NCBI GenBank assembly: GCA_023402395.1
Contig: JAEYGI010000042.1
Location: forward strand, 1-64,000
DNA from: Bacillota bacterium
GTDB lineage: Bacteria; Bacillota; UBA4882; UBA8346
DNA: 64,000 nt
Direction: 5' to 3'
In this document: positions 1-7,060 of the stretch, piece after piece
How positions within the stretch are numbered: the first letter of the stretch is position 1
Layout of the letters: each line of letters starts with the position of its first letter
Made by a program: the position numbers and the translations under genes
The notes under the pieces: generated by a model
What the model was told of the DNA's origin: nothing
What the model saw: the letters and a program-made list of their open reading frames with translations, nothing else
The model's database searches: none

Positions 1-180
1 TGACAGGGAAGAGTAACCGATGTCTTCGCGGTCTAAAAGCTTTAGAGCGCTAAGTGAGTTTCCGGCACACGTCCGACGGATGGCCACTCTCCTTCCTTCT
101 CAGGGAAGGAGCTGGAGGATAGGTCAATCCCAACATCGGATTTTTTGATTCCAATTTTCTTCACCTAAAGGTTTCGGCTG
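1..180. repeat. Dispersed hairpin-rich repeat, copy 1
   Basis: Non-coding. The left part (about 5-50) matches 60258-60305 with few differences: both hold a gggaagagtaa-cgatg segment followed by ggtctaaaa and tttagag. Small hairpins follow, for example tccttcc/ggaagga near 91-112. Further hairpins lie outside the repeat, such as gaggtagg/cctacctc at 263-284. The shared unit looks like a genome-wide intergenic repeat, possibly near gene ends. No coding potential is evident. Confidence 0.55.
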
Positions 181-297
181 AAAGCCGAGGAATTTAACCC
201 CATTTTGGAGACATTAAGGTATTTTAGAATGTCCCTTCGGAGATGGACCGCACCACCAAAAGAGGTAGGCCTTAGCCTACCTCCGCGGGGATCCGCT

Positions 298-453
298 TTA
301 TCTCCGTGTCGGAGTATTACTTTGATAGTTACTAATCAAACGGGAAACCGCTCTTTGGATATCATGAGCGGGATCGGGCCCAGTTACCGCTTCTCTGACT
401 CGGCCCACAAACTGCTCAACCGGATTGACCACTGTCCGTCTTGAGGCAACCAT
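298..453 (-). CDS. Possible 51-residue protein of unknown function
   Basis: The ATG at 453 is preceded by gggaggtgg with a 7-nt spacer, a strong ribosome-binding site, which is the main reason to list it. The product is short, basic at both ends and rather arginine-rich, with a central helix-prone part (VNPVEQFVGRVREAV). No family is recognised. It lies just downstream of the PaaK-like gene that ends at 517, on the same strand, so it could be the last gene of the biosynthetic operon or a chance frame in a hairpin-rich intergenic stretch. Confidence 0.3.
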   Translation of the reverse strand: MVASRRTVVNPVEQFVGRVREAVTGPDPAHDIQRAVSRLISNYQSNTPTRR

Positions 454-516
454 CGGCTTGCCACCTCCCTTCGTCGGGAAATAGTGAAAAGCATAACCCA
501 AAGATTGAACTATAGT

Positions 517-1839
517 TTAGTGGATCACCCGGACGGTTTTGCCGGAAGGCCGTGGCAGGCTGTCAACCAGTTCAAAACGGCAAGGAACGCCGATGCCGTA
601 CTCCATCCGGCTGGCCAACGATTCGGCCAGTTCCGCCCCAGGTTTGATCCCGGCCGCCAACTCGCAACGGATCAGCAAATCATTCCCGTCCGCCACGAAT
701 TGATACCAGTTTCCCACCTCCGGCAGGCGCATTAAGAACTCTTCCAAATAGTACGGGGAAAACGAGGTTCCTTGAATCTGCAACTGATCGACCAGCCGTC
801 CCCGTAAGAAAAGCCGGGGCATTAAAACGCCACAGGAACACGGCTCCGGATCAATATAGCCCAAATCCTGAGTCCGGTAACGCAACAGCGGCGTATCATA
901 GCGCAACAAGCAAGTTACGACAATCTCCCCGATCTCGCCGGGCTCCAGAACCTGGCCGGTCTTGGGATCGACAATCTCCAGATAAATATGTCCCTGAGTG
1001 CTGTGATAGCCTTGATGAGCATCGCATTCAATGCCGATGCAGCCGCATTCCAGGGAGCCATAATAGAAATTGGCCACCGTGCCCCAAATATTCTCGATCC
1101 GCTCCCGAAACGCCGGAGAACAACCCTCGCCCGTCAGCCACATCTTCTTTAACGGCAACTCTTTGAGCGAAAGGCCGGCTTCTTCGGCGGCTTCGGCCAG
1201 ATATACCGCCCAGGACGGAGTGGTAATCAAGATCGTAGGCTGCAGATCGCGCATGATTTTGACGGACTTGGCCGGAGTCGAGTAAGCTCCGCCTTTGCCG
1301 CCCGGAATCACCGTGGCCCCGCAGCCCTCGATGAACGTCTTATGAAATGCCAGTCCAGCCGAGCTCATTTCGTACGGCAGCGCATTGAAACAAATATCCC
1401 CGTGTTCCACGGGCACCAGCGACGGGTAGCCGGGAACCAAATCATGGAGATAGAAATCTTCCCAGGAGTACATGATGTAAATCTCCTCGCCGCCGGTAGT
1501 GCCGGTCGAGACTTGCACCAGCGCAATGTCCTCTTTGTCGCAGGCCAACAGCGCCCATGGTTTGCCCCGCAGTTCATCCTTGGTGGTCAAAGGGATCCGG
1601 CTCAAATCGGAAAACTCGCGAATATCGCCGGGAGTCACCCCAGCCTGGGCCATTTTCTCATGGTAAAAGGCGGAATGCTCATAAGCCCGAGTAATCACTT
1701 CCCGTAACGAATCCATTTGAAACTCCTGGAGTCTTGCCTGCGGTATGGTTTCCGGAAATTCATCCTCCACTGCGAAATAGTTTTGCAATACCGCCGGCCT
1801 TGCCAGCTTTGCAAGTCTTTTTTCAAAACGGGAACTCAT
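517..1839 (-). CDS. PaaK-like adenylate-forming enzyme (ligase 1 of the cluster)
   Basis: A 440-residue member of the phenylacetate-CoA ligase (PaaK) branch of the ANL superfamily; these enzymes activate aryl carboxylates as AMP esters and usually pass them to CoA. The phosphate-binding loop STGTTGG lies at residues 111-117. The central domain carries the family-typical cysteines in IECDAH and EPCSCG and the TPLLRYRTQD core near the C-terminal hinge. The start at 1839 has GGGAGGAG six bases upstream. It is the last large gene of the minus-strand operon that starts at 8725. Beside a GriI/GriH-like pair, an amidohydrolase and a second PaaK homologue, the likely substrate is 3-amino-4-hydroxybenzoate or a partner aryl acid (inference). 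Whether the acceptor is CoA or an amine cannot be read from sequence. Confidence 0.88.
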   Translation of the reverse strand: MSSRFEKRLAKLARPAVLQNYFAVEDEFPETIPQARLQEFQMDSLREVITRAYEHSAFYHEKMAQAGVTPGDIREFSDLSRIPLTTKDELRGKPWALLACDKEDIALVQVSTGTTGGEEIYIMYSWEDFYLHDLVPGYPSLVPVEHGDICFNALPYEMSSAGLAFHKTFIEGCGATVIPGGKGGAYSTPAKSVKIMRDLQPTILITTPSWAVYLAEAAEEAGLSLKELPLKKMWLTGEGCSPAFRERIENIWGTVANFYYGSLECGCIGIECDAHQGYHSTQGHIYLEIVDPKTGQVLEPGEIGEIVVTCLLRYDTPLLRYRTQDLGYIDPEPCSCGVLMPRLFLRGRLVDQLQIQGTSFSPYYLEEFLMRLPEVGNWYQFVADGNDLLIRCELAAGIKPGAELAESLASRMEYGIGVPCRFELVDSLPRPSGKTVRVIH

Positions 1840-1892
1840 TTCAGTCTCCTCCCTTCAATTACTCATCAACCATGCTAGGACAAAGGTCCGTG

Positions 1893-2438
1893 TCATTGCC
1901 TCCGGTTCCGATCCAGAGATTGTTCGGCCGCCGCCAGATCCCGAACCAGTTGGTCGTAGAAATTGGCGCTAAAAATGTTCGGTTCTCGCTGATACCGGGC
2001 GGTGAGATACCTAAAGTCTTCCACGCCTGTGGCGGTCCGATGGAAGAACGCCTCCGGCAGGCGGTAACAAACATACCCTCTTAAAATTCGAATCTCTACG
2101 TTATCGGGTTCGTTTTGTACGGCCTTATCCAGAGACTTTAAGCCTTGACGGACCTTATTGAGCCGCTCCATCGGTTCAATCGCGTCCCGGCCCAATAAGG
2201 TCATGACACTCCCATAGTAAGCTTCCACCAAATTATTGGATAAATTAGGCCGCCGGATCTGCTTCAACAACGAATGCGCTTTTTTGACCGCCTCTTTGTC
2301 CCCCTGCACGGCTTGTTGATGTAACTTGACCACTTCGTTCAGTATTGACTCCTGATGCTGTTGCTTATCGCCAAAAAACGGAATTCCCAAACCTCCCCAG
2401 GAACGTATACTGTCGGATCCCGATCCGAATTGGTTCAT
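1893..2438 (-). CDS. TPR-like helical repeat protein, single-unit form
   Basis: 181 residues, no signal peptide. After a Gly/Ser-rich N-terminus (about 1-25) it has one copy of a roughly 130-residue helical unit with landmarks EAYYGSVMTLLGRDA, GLKSLDKAV, EPDNVEIRILRGYVCYRLPE, FFHRTATGVEDFRYL. The same landmarks occur three times in the 554-residue protein encoded at 7061-8725, so the two are members of one family that brackets the operon. The fold is TPR/alpha-solenoid-like by pattern. The function is unknown; a scaffold for the ligases is a guess. The RBS ggaaggaggt lies just upstream of the ATG. The 315-nt gap upstream of it is the largest in the operon. Confidence 0.75.
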   Translation of the reverse strand: MNQFGSGSDSIRSWGGLGIPFFGDKQQHQESILNEVVKLHQQAVQGDKEAVKKAHSLLKQIRRPNLSNNLVEAYYGSVMTLLGRDAIEPMERLNKVRQGLKSLDKAVQNEPDNVEIRILRGYVCYRLPEAFFHRTATGVEDFRYLTARYQREPNIFSANFYDQLVRDLAAAEQSLDRNRRQ

Positions 2439-2753
2439 CGCGATACCTCCTTCCTGCCTAGGAGCTTGTGCGCGCTATCCTTTTTTCAGGATATAAAGCA
2501 CAAGCTGATTTGTAACTTTACGGCATGATATACCACATGTTGTGGTTGTTCCGAAACACACACGGGCTCCTGGAAACCCAATGATAAACTGCGGCATCTT
2601 GATGAAGGTCCGTCACCGCGCTCGTTGGGGAATATGGAGGAACGACCGTTCCTCCATATTCCGGGGAAGAGGTTAAAAGCCAGGTGATAAAGTCGATCGT
2701 TTCCGCAATGACTCTGCGAAATCATTTTATAACGGCTTCATCACTTGCTTCTC
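2439..2753 (-). other. Long intercistronic gap with a perfect hairpin
   Basis: 315 nt between two genes of the same operon. It holds a perfect inverted repeat with 16-bp arms (2629-2644 and 2647-2662) and a 2-nt loop. No T-run follows in the direction of transcription, so it is not a typical intrinsic terminator; an mRNA-stabilising or processing stem is more likely. The left-gene-proximal end (about 2716-2763) overlaps a 48-bp segment with a diverged copy at 12013-12060. No convincing gene is seen; a 79-codon frame here has no RBS and a composition unlike its neighbours. Confidence 0.6.
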
Positions 2754-2963
2754 TTAGCTTTGTCCTTGGGACGAAAGTTGCTGAATTGCCTGTTTTGCTT
2801 TGTCGGGAAGCTCGATTCCATGATCGCTGAGCACTTCCAGGATAATATTCTGAATATCCGGGAAGTCCTTGCCGCCGCCTTGCGCCGGGTTGAAGTTTTT
2901 AAATTTTTCGGCCAAGGCCTTGGCTATCTCTGATCCGTCGATCCGGGCCTGCTTTTTTCCCAC
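2754..2963 (-). CDS. Small cluster protein, 69 residues, unknown function
   Basis: A GTG start at 2963 is chosen because agaggggg lies about 9 nt upstream; a TTG at 2999 would extend the frame through that RBS. The product starts GKKQARIDGSEIAKALAEKF, then a Gly-rich turn (PAQGGGKDFPD), then amphipathic helices (IQNIILEVLSDHGIELPDK, AKQAIQQL). No serine in a carrier-protein DSL motif is visible, so it is not an obvious acyl/aryl carrier. It sits 48 nt downstream of the aldolase gene in the same operon, so it belongs to the biosynthetic set by position. Its role is unknown. Confidence 0.6.
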   Translation of the reverse strand: MGKKQARIDGSEIAKALAEKFKNFNPAQGGGKDFPDIQNIILEVLSDHGIELPDKAKQAIQQLSSQGQS

Positions 2964-3011
2964 GCTAGAAAACCCCCTCTCCGCTACGGCTTCCGTCAAA
3001 GCCGTTGATTT

Positions 3012-3803
3012 CTAGCCGATGAACCGGGCCAATTTTTCCTTGGGGATTTTTTGGTCCAGGATTTGACGGACGATAGCGGCCCGTTGCGCCGGGTGGTCAT
3101 CCTGAAAGATATTCCTCCCGATGGCCACTCCCCGGGCTCCGGCCGATACCGCATCGGCAACCATCTCAAATAAATCTGCCGCCGAATTAAGCTTCGGTCC
3201 TCCGGCAATAATCACCGGTACCGCCACCGCCGACACGACCGCCGCGAATGATTCCGGATCCCCGGTATAATTGACTTTGATGAGATCCGCCCCCAGTTCT
3301 TCGGCTACCCGGGCGGCATGCCTGATTTTGCCGGGGTCATACTCGCTGTCCTTGGTGCCGTCCCGCACATACATCATGGCCAATAGCGGGATGCCCCAGC
3401 GACTGCACTGTTCAGAGACGGCTCCGAAATCTTTAAGCATTTCGGCCTCAAAAGCCGAGCCCAGATTGACATGGACGGAAATTGCCGTTGCTCCCAGCTC
3501 CAACGCGCGTTCCACCGAAGTTACCTGTTCCTTGCGATCGGGATCTGGAGCCAAAGCGGTTGAGGCCGAAAGATGCATAATCATTTCGCAGCTATCCTGA
3601 CCAAGCAGATCGCTAATCCGTTCCACAATGCCTTTATGAATCACCACGGCATCGATGCCGCCCTCAATGGCGGCCTGAACCGTGTCCCGGATATCCGCCA
3701 ACCCCGGCACCGGCCCGATGGTAATGCCGTGATCCAACGGCAGAATGAACAACTGGTCTGAATGCCGGAATAAACGTTTGAGCCTAAGGTCCTTTCCAGC
3801 CAT
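3012..3803 (-). CDS. Class I aldolase, GriI/ADH-synthase (DhnA) type
   Basis: 263 residues, TIM-barrel DhnA-type aldolase. Visible motifs: LPLDHGITIGP (residues 21-31, conserved Asp24), the Schiff-base lysine in LIKVNYTG (about Lys176) and the phosphate-binding end PVIIAGGPK. Relatives make 2-amino-3,7-dideoxy-threo-hept-6-ulosonate in archaeal shikimate synthesis, or, as Streptomyces GriI, join aspartate semialdehyde and dihydroxyacetone phosphate on the way to 3-amino-4-hydroxybenzoate. The directly upstream gene is a DHQ-synthase-II/GriH homologue, and the ligases and amidohydrolase alongside favour the GriI role. Start: the ATG at 3803 after aaggcggtgaaagt; an upstream in-frame TTG/GTG extension lacks conservation. 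Confidence 0.88.
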   Translation of the reverse strand: MAGKDLRLKRLFRHSDQLFILPLDHGITIGPVPGLADIRDTVQAAIEGGIDAVVIHKGIVERISDLLGQDSCEMIMHLSASTALAPDPDRKEQVTSVERALELGATAISVHVNLGSAFEAEMLKDFGAVSEQCSRWGIPLLAMMYVRDGTKDSEYDPGKIRHAARVAEELGADLIKVNYTGDPESFAAVVSAVAVPVIIAGGPKLNSAADLFEMVADAVSAGARGVAIGRNIFQDDHPAQRAAIVRQILDQKIPKEKLARFIG

Positions 3804-3866
3804 ACTTTCACCGCCTTTCTCCGCCGAAACCCCGCGCAGGAGCAAAGCAGTCCCGCGCCGTATGGC

Positions 3867-4973
3867 TCAGCGTTCGATAATCGTCTCGCCGACACCGATT
3901 CCCACATGGCGGCCAGGCGAACATAGATAAGCGAGTAATGAATCGCCGGGTTGGATCAGCGTGGCGTTTCTCGGTTTGCCATCGGCCCCCATCAGCCGGA
4001 TGTGCCAGTCGTCTTGCACGATCACATTCAATTCAGTCCCGTCGGCCACTCCTTTGATCAATAGTAACGGTCTGATTTCAGTCTTTACCCGGCCGACCGT
4101 CAGCACCCGCGTCGCCCCTTGCCAGTTGACACAGAGTACTTGACTGCCGGCTTCCTGCTCCGAGAGATATCCCGCGGTGTTCCGGGGCATCCAAATGTAA
4201 GAGTGGACCGCTCCGGCATTCACCCGGAACGGGCGCAGGTTCATATAAGGCAGATAATGCGTTTCGGAACAGACCAAGATTCCTCCCGCCGAGGTCGAAC
4301 CGATCAGCATTCCTTCTTCCTGCGTCATCAACCCGGTGGTATCGATGCAAGAACGCCAACCCATACCGACATGATGAACCGCGGTAACCCGCAAGGGCTT
4401 CAGCTCCAAAACCGGCGACGCTTCTTCCCGGAGCAGTTCGGCCACTCGCTTGATTTCGGCCGGATCCTCCCCGGCAAAGAGCGCTCCGTCACTGCCCTTC
4501 TCCAGCACTCCAAAGGCGACTTCGGTCTCCACCGCGCTGGTGGTCCGCCGCAGCAGGGTCGTGCCGCTCGCTTCCAGCCGGGCAATAAAGAGTTCCAAGG
4601 GGATATTGGTGGGTAGATCGAAATCAACCACGGCATACCGATATTTGGCGGCCAACTGGCATGCTTGCTCCAACGACTCTTTCTGTTGCACCGCCAGAAA
4701 TATGCAGGTGACCAGTCCTTGGCTCTCCGCCCGGTTCAACAGCTCCGGAGATTCGGAGAATACCAGATCGCCCTGGTTTAAATCCGCCAAATCCGGTTCG
4801 GCGCGAATCTCAGTCACCAAGCAGGTTTTTTGAGGAAAATGGCCGCCGCGGCGCTGCTCGGGTGTTACCACGACTTTTTCGAGCGCCGACTGATTCACCA
4901 GACCCCAGAGATCATAACGTTCCAGTGGGATATTCCGGCCATCAAACCAAATTTCCCTTGATTTGAAATCCAT
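3867..4973 (-). CDS. 3-dehydroquinate synthase II family enzyme, GriH-like
   Basis: 368 residues, full length for the DHQ synthase II family (PF01959). The diagnostic block SETHYLPYMNLRPFRVNAGA is at 236-255, preceded by GLMTQEEGMLIGS. In archaea the enzyme forms dehydroquinate from the aldolase product; in Streptomyces, GriH instead cyclises the GriI product to 3-amino-4-hydroxybenzoate. The bacterial setting next to the aldolase and two aryl ligases points to the GriH reaction (inference). The ATG at 4973 gives an 8-nt spacer to gaggtggt; the ATG at 4979 is too close to that RBS. The 29-nt gap to the preceding ligase shows it is co-transcribed. Confidence 0.9.
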   Translation of the reverse strand: MDFKSREIWFDGRNIPLERYDLWGLVNQSALEKVVVTPEQRRGGHFPQKTCLVTEIRAEPDLADLNQGDLVFSESPELLNRAESQGLVTCIFLAVQQKESLEQACQLAAKYRYAVVDFDLPTNIPLELFIARLEASGTTLLRRTTSAVETEVAFGVLEKGSDGALFAGEDPAEIKRVAELLREEASPVLELKPLRVTAVHHVGMGWRSCIDTTGLMTQEEGMLIGSTSAGGILVCSETHYLPYMNLRPFRVNAGAVHSYIWMPRNTAGYLSEQEAGSQVLCVNWQGATRVLTVGRVKTEIRPLLLIKGVADGTELNVIVQDDWHIRLMGADGKPRNATLIQPGDSLLAYLCSPGRHVGIGVGETIIER

Positions 4974-5002
4974 TGCCATCACCACCTCATCTTTTCGGTT
5001 AA

Positions 5003-6259
5003 CTACACCCGAACTGATTTTAAATAGCGCTTTTCCTCCATTTCTTGAGCTGTATAAATGTAGCGCGGCTTGCCCACCAGGCCCACCGCCAGCAGTTCGT
5101 CCCGGTCATAGAGGCTTCCCCGGGGTACGACAGTCACCTCTAACTTGATCCGAAACGTTGCCTCAATGCTTTTTAGCAGCTCCGGCCGGATTGGCGCTTC
5201 AATGGTATCCGCCTCGACCACCAGGCATAAACTGTCGCCATGGGGGGCAGCCACCCAGAAACGCCGGTTCGGCAAGGCGGCTACGATCTCTTCGATATCC
5301 CAAAGATCCAGTAAGCGGTTGCCTACGATAACGGTATCCTCAGTCCGGCCCCGTACTTCCAAGCTCTCCCCCCTGCCGCAGGGGCACGCCTCCGGTACCA
5401 AACGGGCCCGGTCGCCGGTGAGATACCGGACCAAGGGAGTGCCTTGGCGTTTCAAAGTGGTTACCACCAAGAGGCCGGTCTCTCCGGGTTCGGCCGGGGT
5501 TTGCAGATCTTGCCGCAAAATTTCAAAATAGAAAAAGTCCGTTTGAGGATGGGGCCGCTGGAACTGGCAATCGACCACCGCCACGCCGATCTCGGTCATA
5601 CCGTAATTATCGAAGACCGGTACTCCCCAAGCCTCCGCCACGGTTTGACGCCGTCCCGGCGACAGCAATTCGCCGGCAGTGGCAATGGCCCGTAACGCGG
5701 GAAAATCGCTTCGCGGATCATAACCCAGCAAACGGGCGGTCTCCGCGATCAACAACGCTTGCAACGGCAGACAAGCCAGTACGGTTACAGGCAGTTTCCG
5801 CAGCAAATCGACGATACGCGGAAACGGGCTGACCACGGAACGGGCGCCGGCCGGGATCACGCAGGCCCCGCATTGCTGGGCCACGGTCGTGACCGTATGC
5901 GCAATCGACGAAATCGAATAGGGGAAGCGCACCATTACCAGATCATCCGGGCGGAACCGGACCCCCCAGTCCCGTAACTCAGCGGCATTGTCCAGATAAT
6001 CTTGCCTGGACAGCCAGACCGATACCGGCGTGCCGGTGGTTCCGAACGTCTCATGGTATTGATAAAGCTGATCATGGTCCAGGCAAATCAGACCCAGCGG
6101 CGAGGCCGCTCTCAAATCCGCCTTGGTGGCCAAGGGAATCTGTCGGAATTCCTCTAATGAACGCAACGGCGCTCCGGAGAAACGGTCCCGGTAAAATGGC
6201 GCCTTTTGACAACGTTGCAGTAACTCATTGAGCGCAGCTAAGGTGGTCGACTGATCCAT
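5003..6259 (-). CDS. PaaK-like adenylate-forming enzyme (ligase 2 of the cluster)
   Basis: 418 residues, PaaK/ANL family. The phosphate-binding motif TFGTTGTP is at 71-78 and the adenine-binding motif is in FDNYGMTEIG. Further on come TPLVRYLTGDRARL, the ACPCGRGE Cys pair, and a C-terminal lid ending with GKPRYIYTAQ. It is clearly diverged from the 440-residue ligase at 517-1839, so the two probably handle different acids or different steps, for example activation versus condensation. Its start lies 3 nt after the amidohydrolase stop, implying translational coupling with that gene. In known benzoxazole pathways a ligase/condensing enzyme and an amidohydrolase-fold cyclase work in sequence. 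Confidence 0.87.
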   Translation of the reverse strand: MDQSTTLAALNELLQRCQKAPFYRDRFSGAPLRSLEEFRQIPLATKADLRAASPLGLICLDHDQLYQYHETFGTTGTPVSVWLSRQDYLDNAAELRDWGVRFRPDDLVMVRFPYSISSIAHTVTTVAQQCGACVIPAGARSVVSPFPRIVDLLRKLPVTVLACLPLQALLIAETARLLGYDPRSDFPALRAIATAGELLSPGRRQTVAEAWGVPVFDNYGMTEIGVAVVDCQFQRPHPQTDFFYFEILRQDLQTPAEPGETGLLVVTTLKRQGTPLVRYLTGDRARLVPEACPCGRGESLEVRGRTEDTVIVGNRLLDLWDIEEIVAALPNRRFWVAAPHGDSLCLVVEADTIEAPIRPELLKSIEATFRIKLEVTVVPRGSLYDRDELLAVGLVGKPRYIYTAQEMEEKRYLKSVRV

Positions 6260-6262
6260 AAC

Positions 6263-7027
6263 TCAACCCCCCTCGTTCAGCCGGAGCAACTCCCGGATGT
6301 TTCCGCCCAGGATTTGATCCTGTGCAGCCCCAGCTAGCTTTAACAATAGAATTTTCTGTAGCTCGACCGCGGGATGGGACAAGGGGAATTCGGACCCAAA
6401 GATCAGTTTGGACGCTCCCGCTCGAGCCGCCGCTTCTTGGAGATGCAGTAAATTGGCGGTGGAAGTCTCCAGATAAAAATTGTCCAAGGTGGCCGCCGCC
6501 TCCAGTCCCTCCTGATCGGCTGGGCCGAACCCCATATGGCCCAGGATAAAGTTGGTTCCCGGAAACTGACGGGCCAAGGCGACCAAACGGGCGGTGGAAG
6601 CGCCCGGACTATAGACCACGTGGGTGTACAAAGGCAGGCCGTGCTCCCCGCAACCGGCCGCCAGATCGGCCACGGCTTTGCTGGCGAACGAGAACTCATG
6701 GGAGAGCGGTGAAAGCTTGAGACCGCGAAAACCCTGTTCAAACCCTTCCTCCAGCTTGGCCCGGCCGTCCGGATCGTGCGGATTGATGCAGATAAAGCCC
6801 GATATTTGCGTGGGATGCCTTTGGCAACACGCCTGGATATACCGGTTGTTCGGATCCGGATGTTCCGGTTTGGCTCTTCCGGTTACGTAGTCCGTCATCT
6901 TACGGACATCGAGCATGCCACCGGGCACCACCACTCCTTGAGCAATCCCGCTAACCGCTAATTGCGCCAGATATTGTTCGACGCTGCCATAGTCGGTTTC
7001 CGAAACATGGGCATGACCGTCAATCAT
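6263..7027 (-). CDS. Amidohydrolase-superfamily protein, candidate benzoxazole cyclase
   Basis: 254 residues, Amidohydro_2 (PF04909)-type TIM barrel. Metal-ligand motifs: DGHAHV at residues 3-8, THVV near 145, LGHMGFG near 178 and the late Asp/Glu position as GSEFPLSH. The start at 7027 is chosen because ggaaggaggg ends 8 nt upstream; a 7-codon extension to 7048 would begin inside that RBS. Generic roles are hydrolysis or decarboxylation of small cyclic amides and acids. In actinomycete benzoxazole pathways (NatAM type) and reportedly in the anaerobic closoxazole pathway, a member of this superfamily closes the oxazole ring, which would fit here (inference). Confidence 0.85.
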   Translation of the reverse strand: MIDGHAHVSETDYGSVEQYLAQLAVSGIAQGVVVPGGMLDVRKMTDYVTGRAKPEHPDPNNRYIQACCQRHPTQISGFICINPHDPDGRAKLEEGFEQGFRGLKLSPLSHEFSFASKAVADLAAGCGEHGLPLYTHVVYSPGASTARLVALARQFPGTNFILGHMGFGPADQEGLEAAATLDNFYLETSTANLLHLQEAAARAGASKLIFGSEFPLSHPAVELQKILLLKLAGAAQDQILGGNIRELLRLNEGG

Positions 7028-7060
7028 CCTATCGTTCCCTCCTTCCATTAGCGGATCGAA

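Noticed and set aside
2486..2725. 79-codon minus-strand frame in the intercistronic gap
   Set aside because: No RBS, passes through the perfect hairpin, composition unlike neighbouring proteins.
3012..4973. Housekeeping archaeal-type shikimate entry (ADH synthase plus DHQ synthase II)
   Set aside because: Kept only as the alternative: in a bacterium beside aryl ligases and an amidohydrolase the GriI/GriH role is more likely, though sequence reading alone cannot exclude it.
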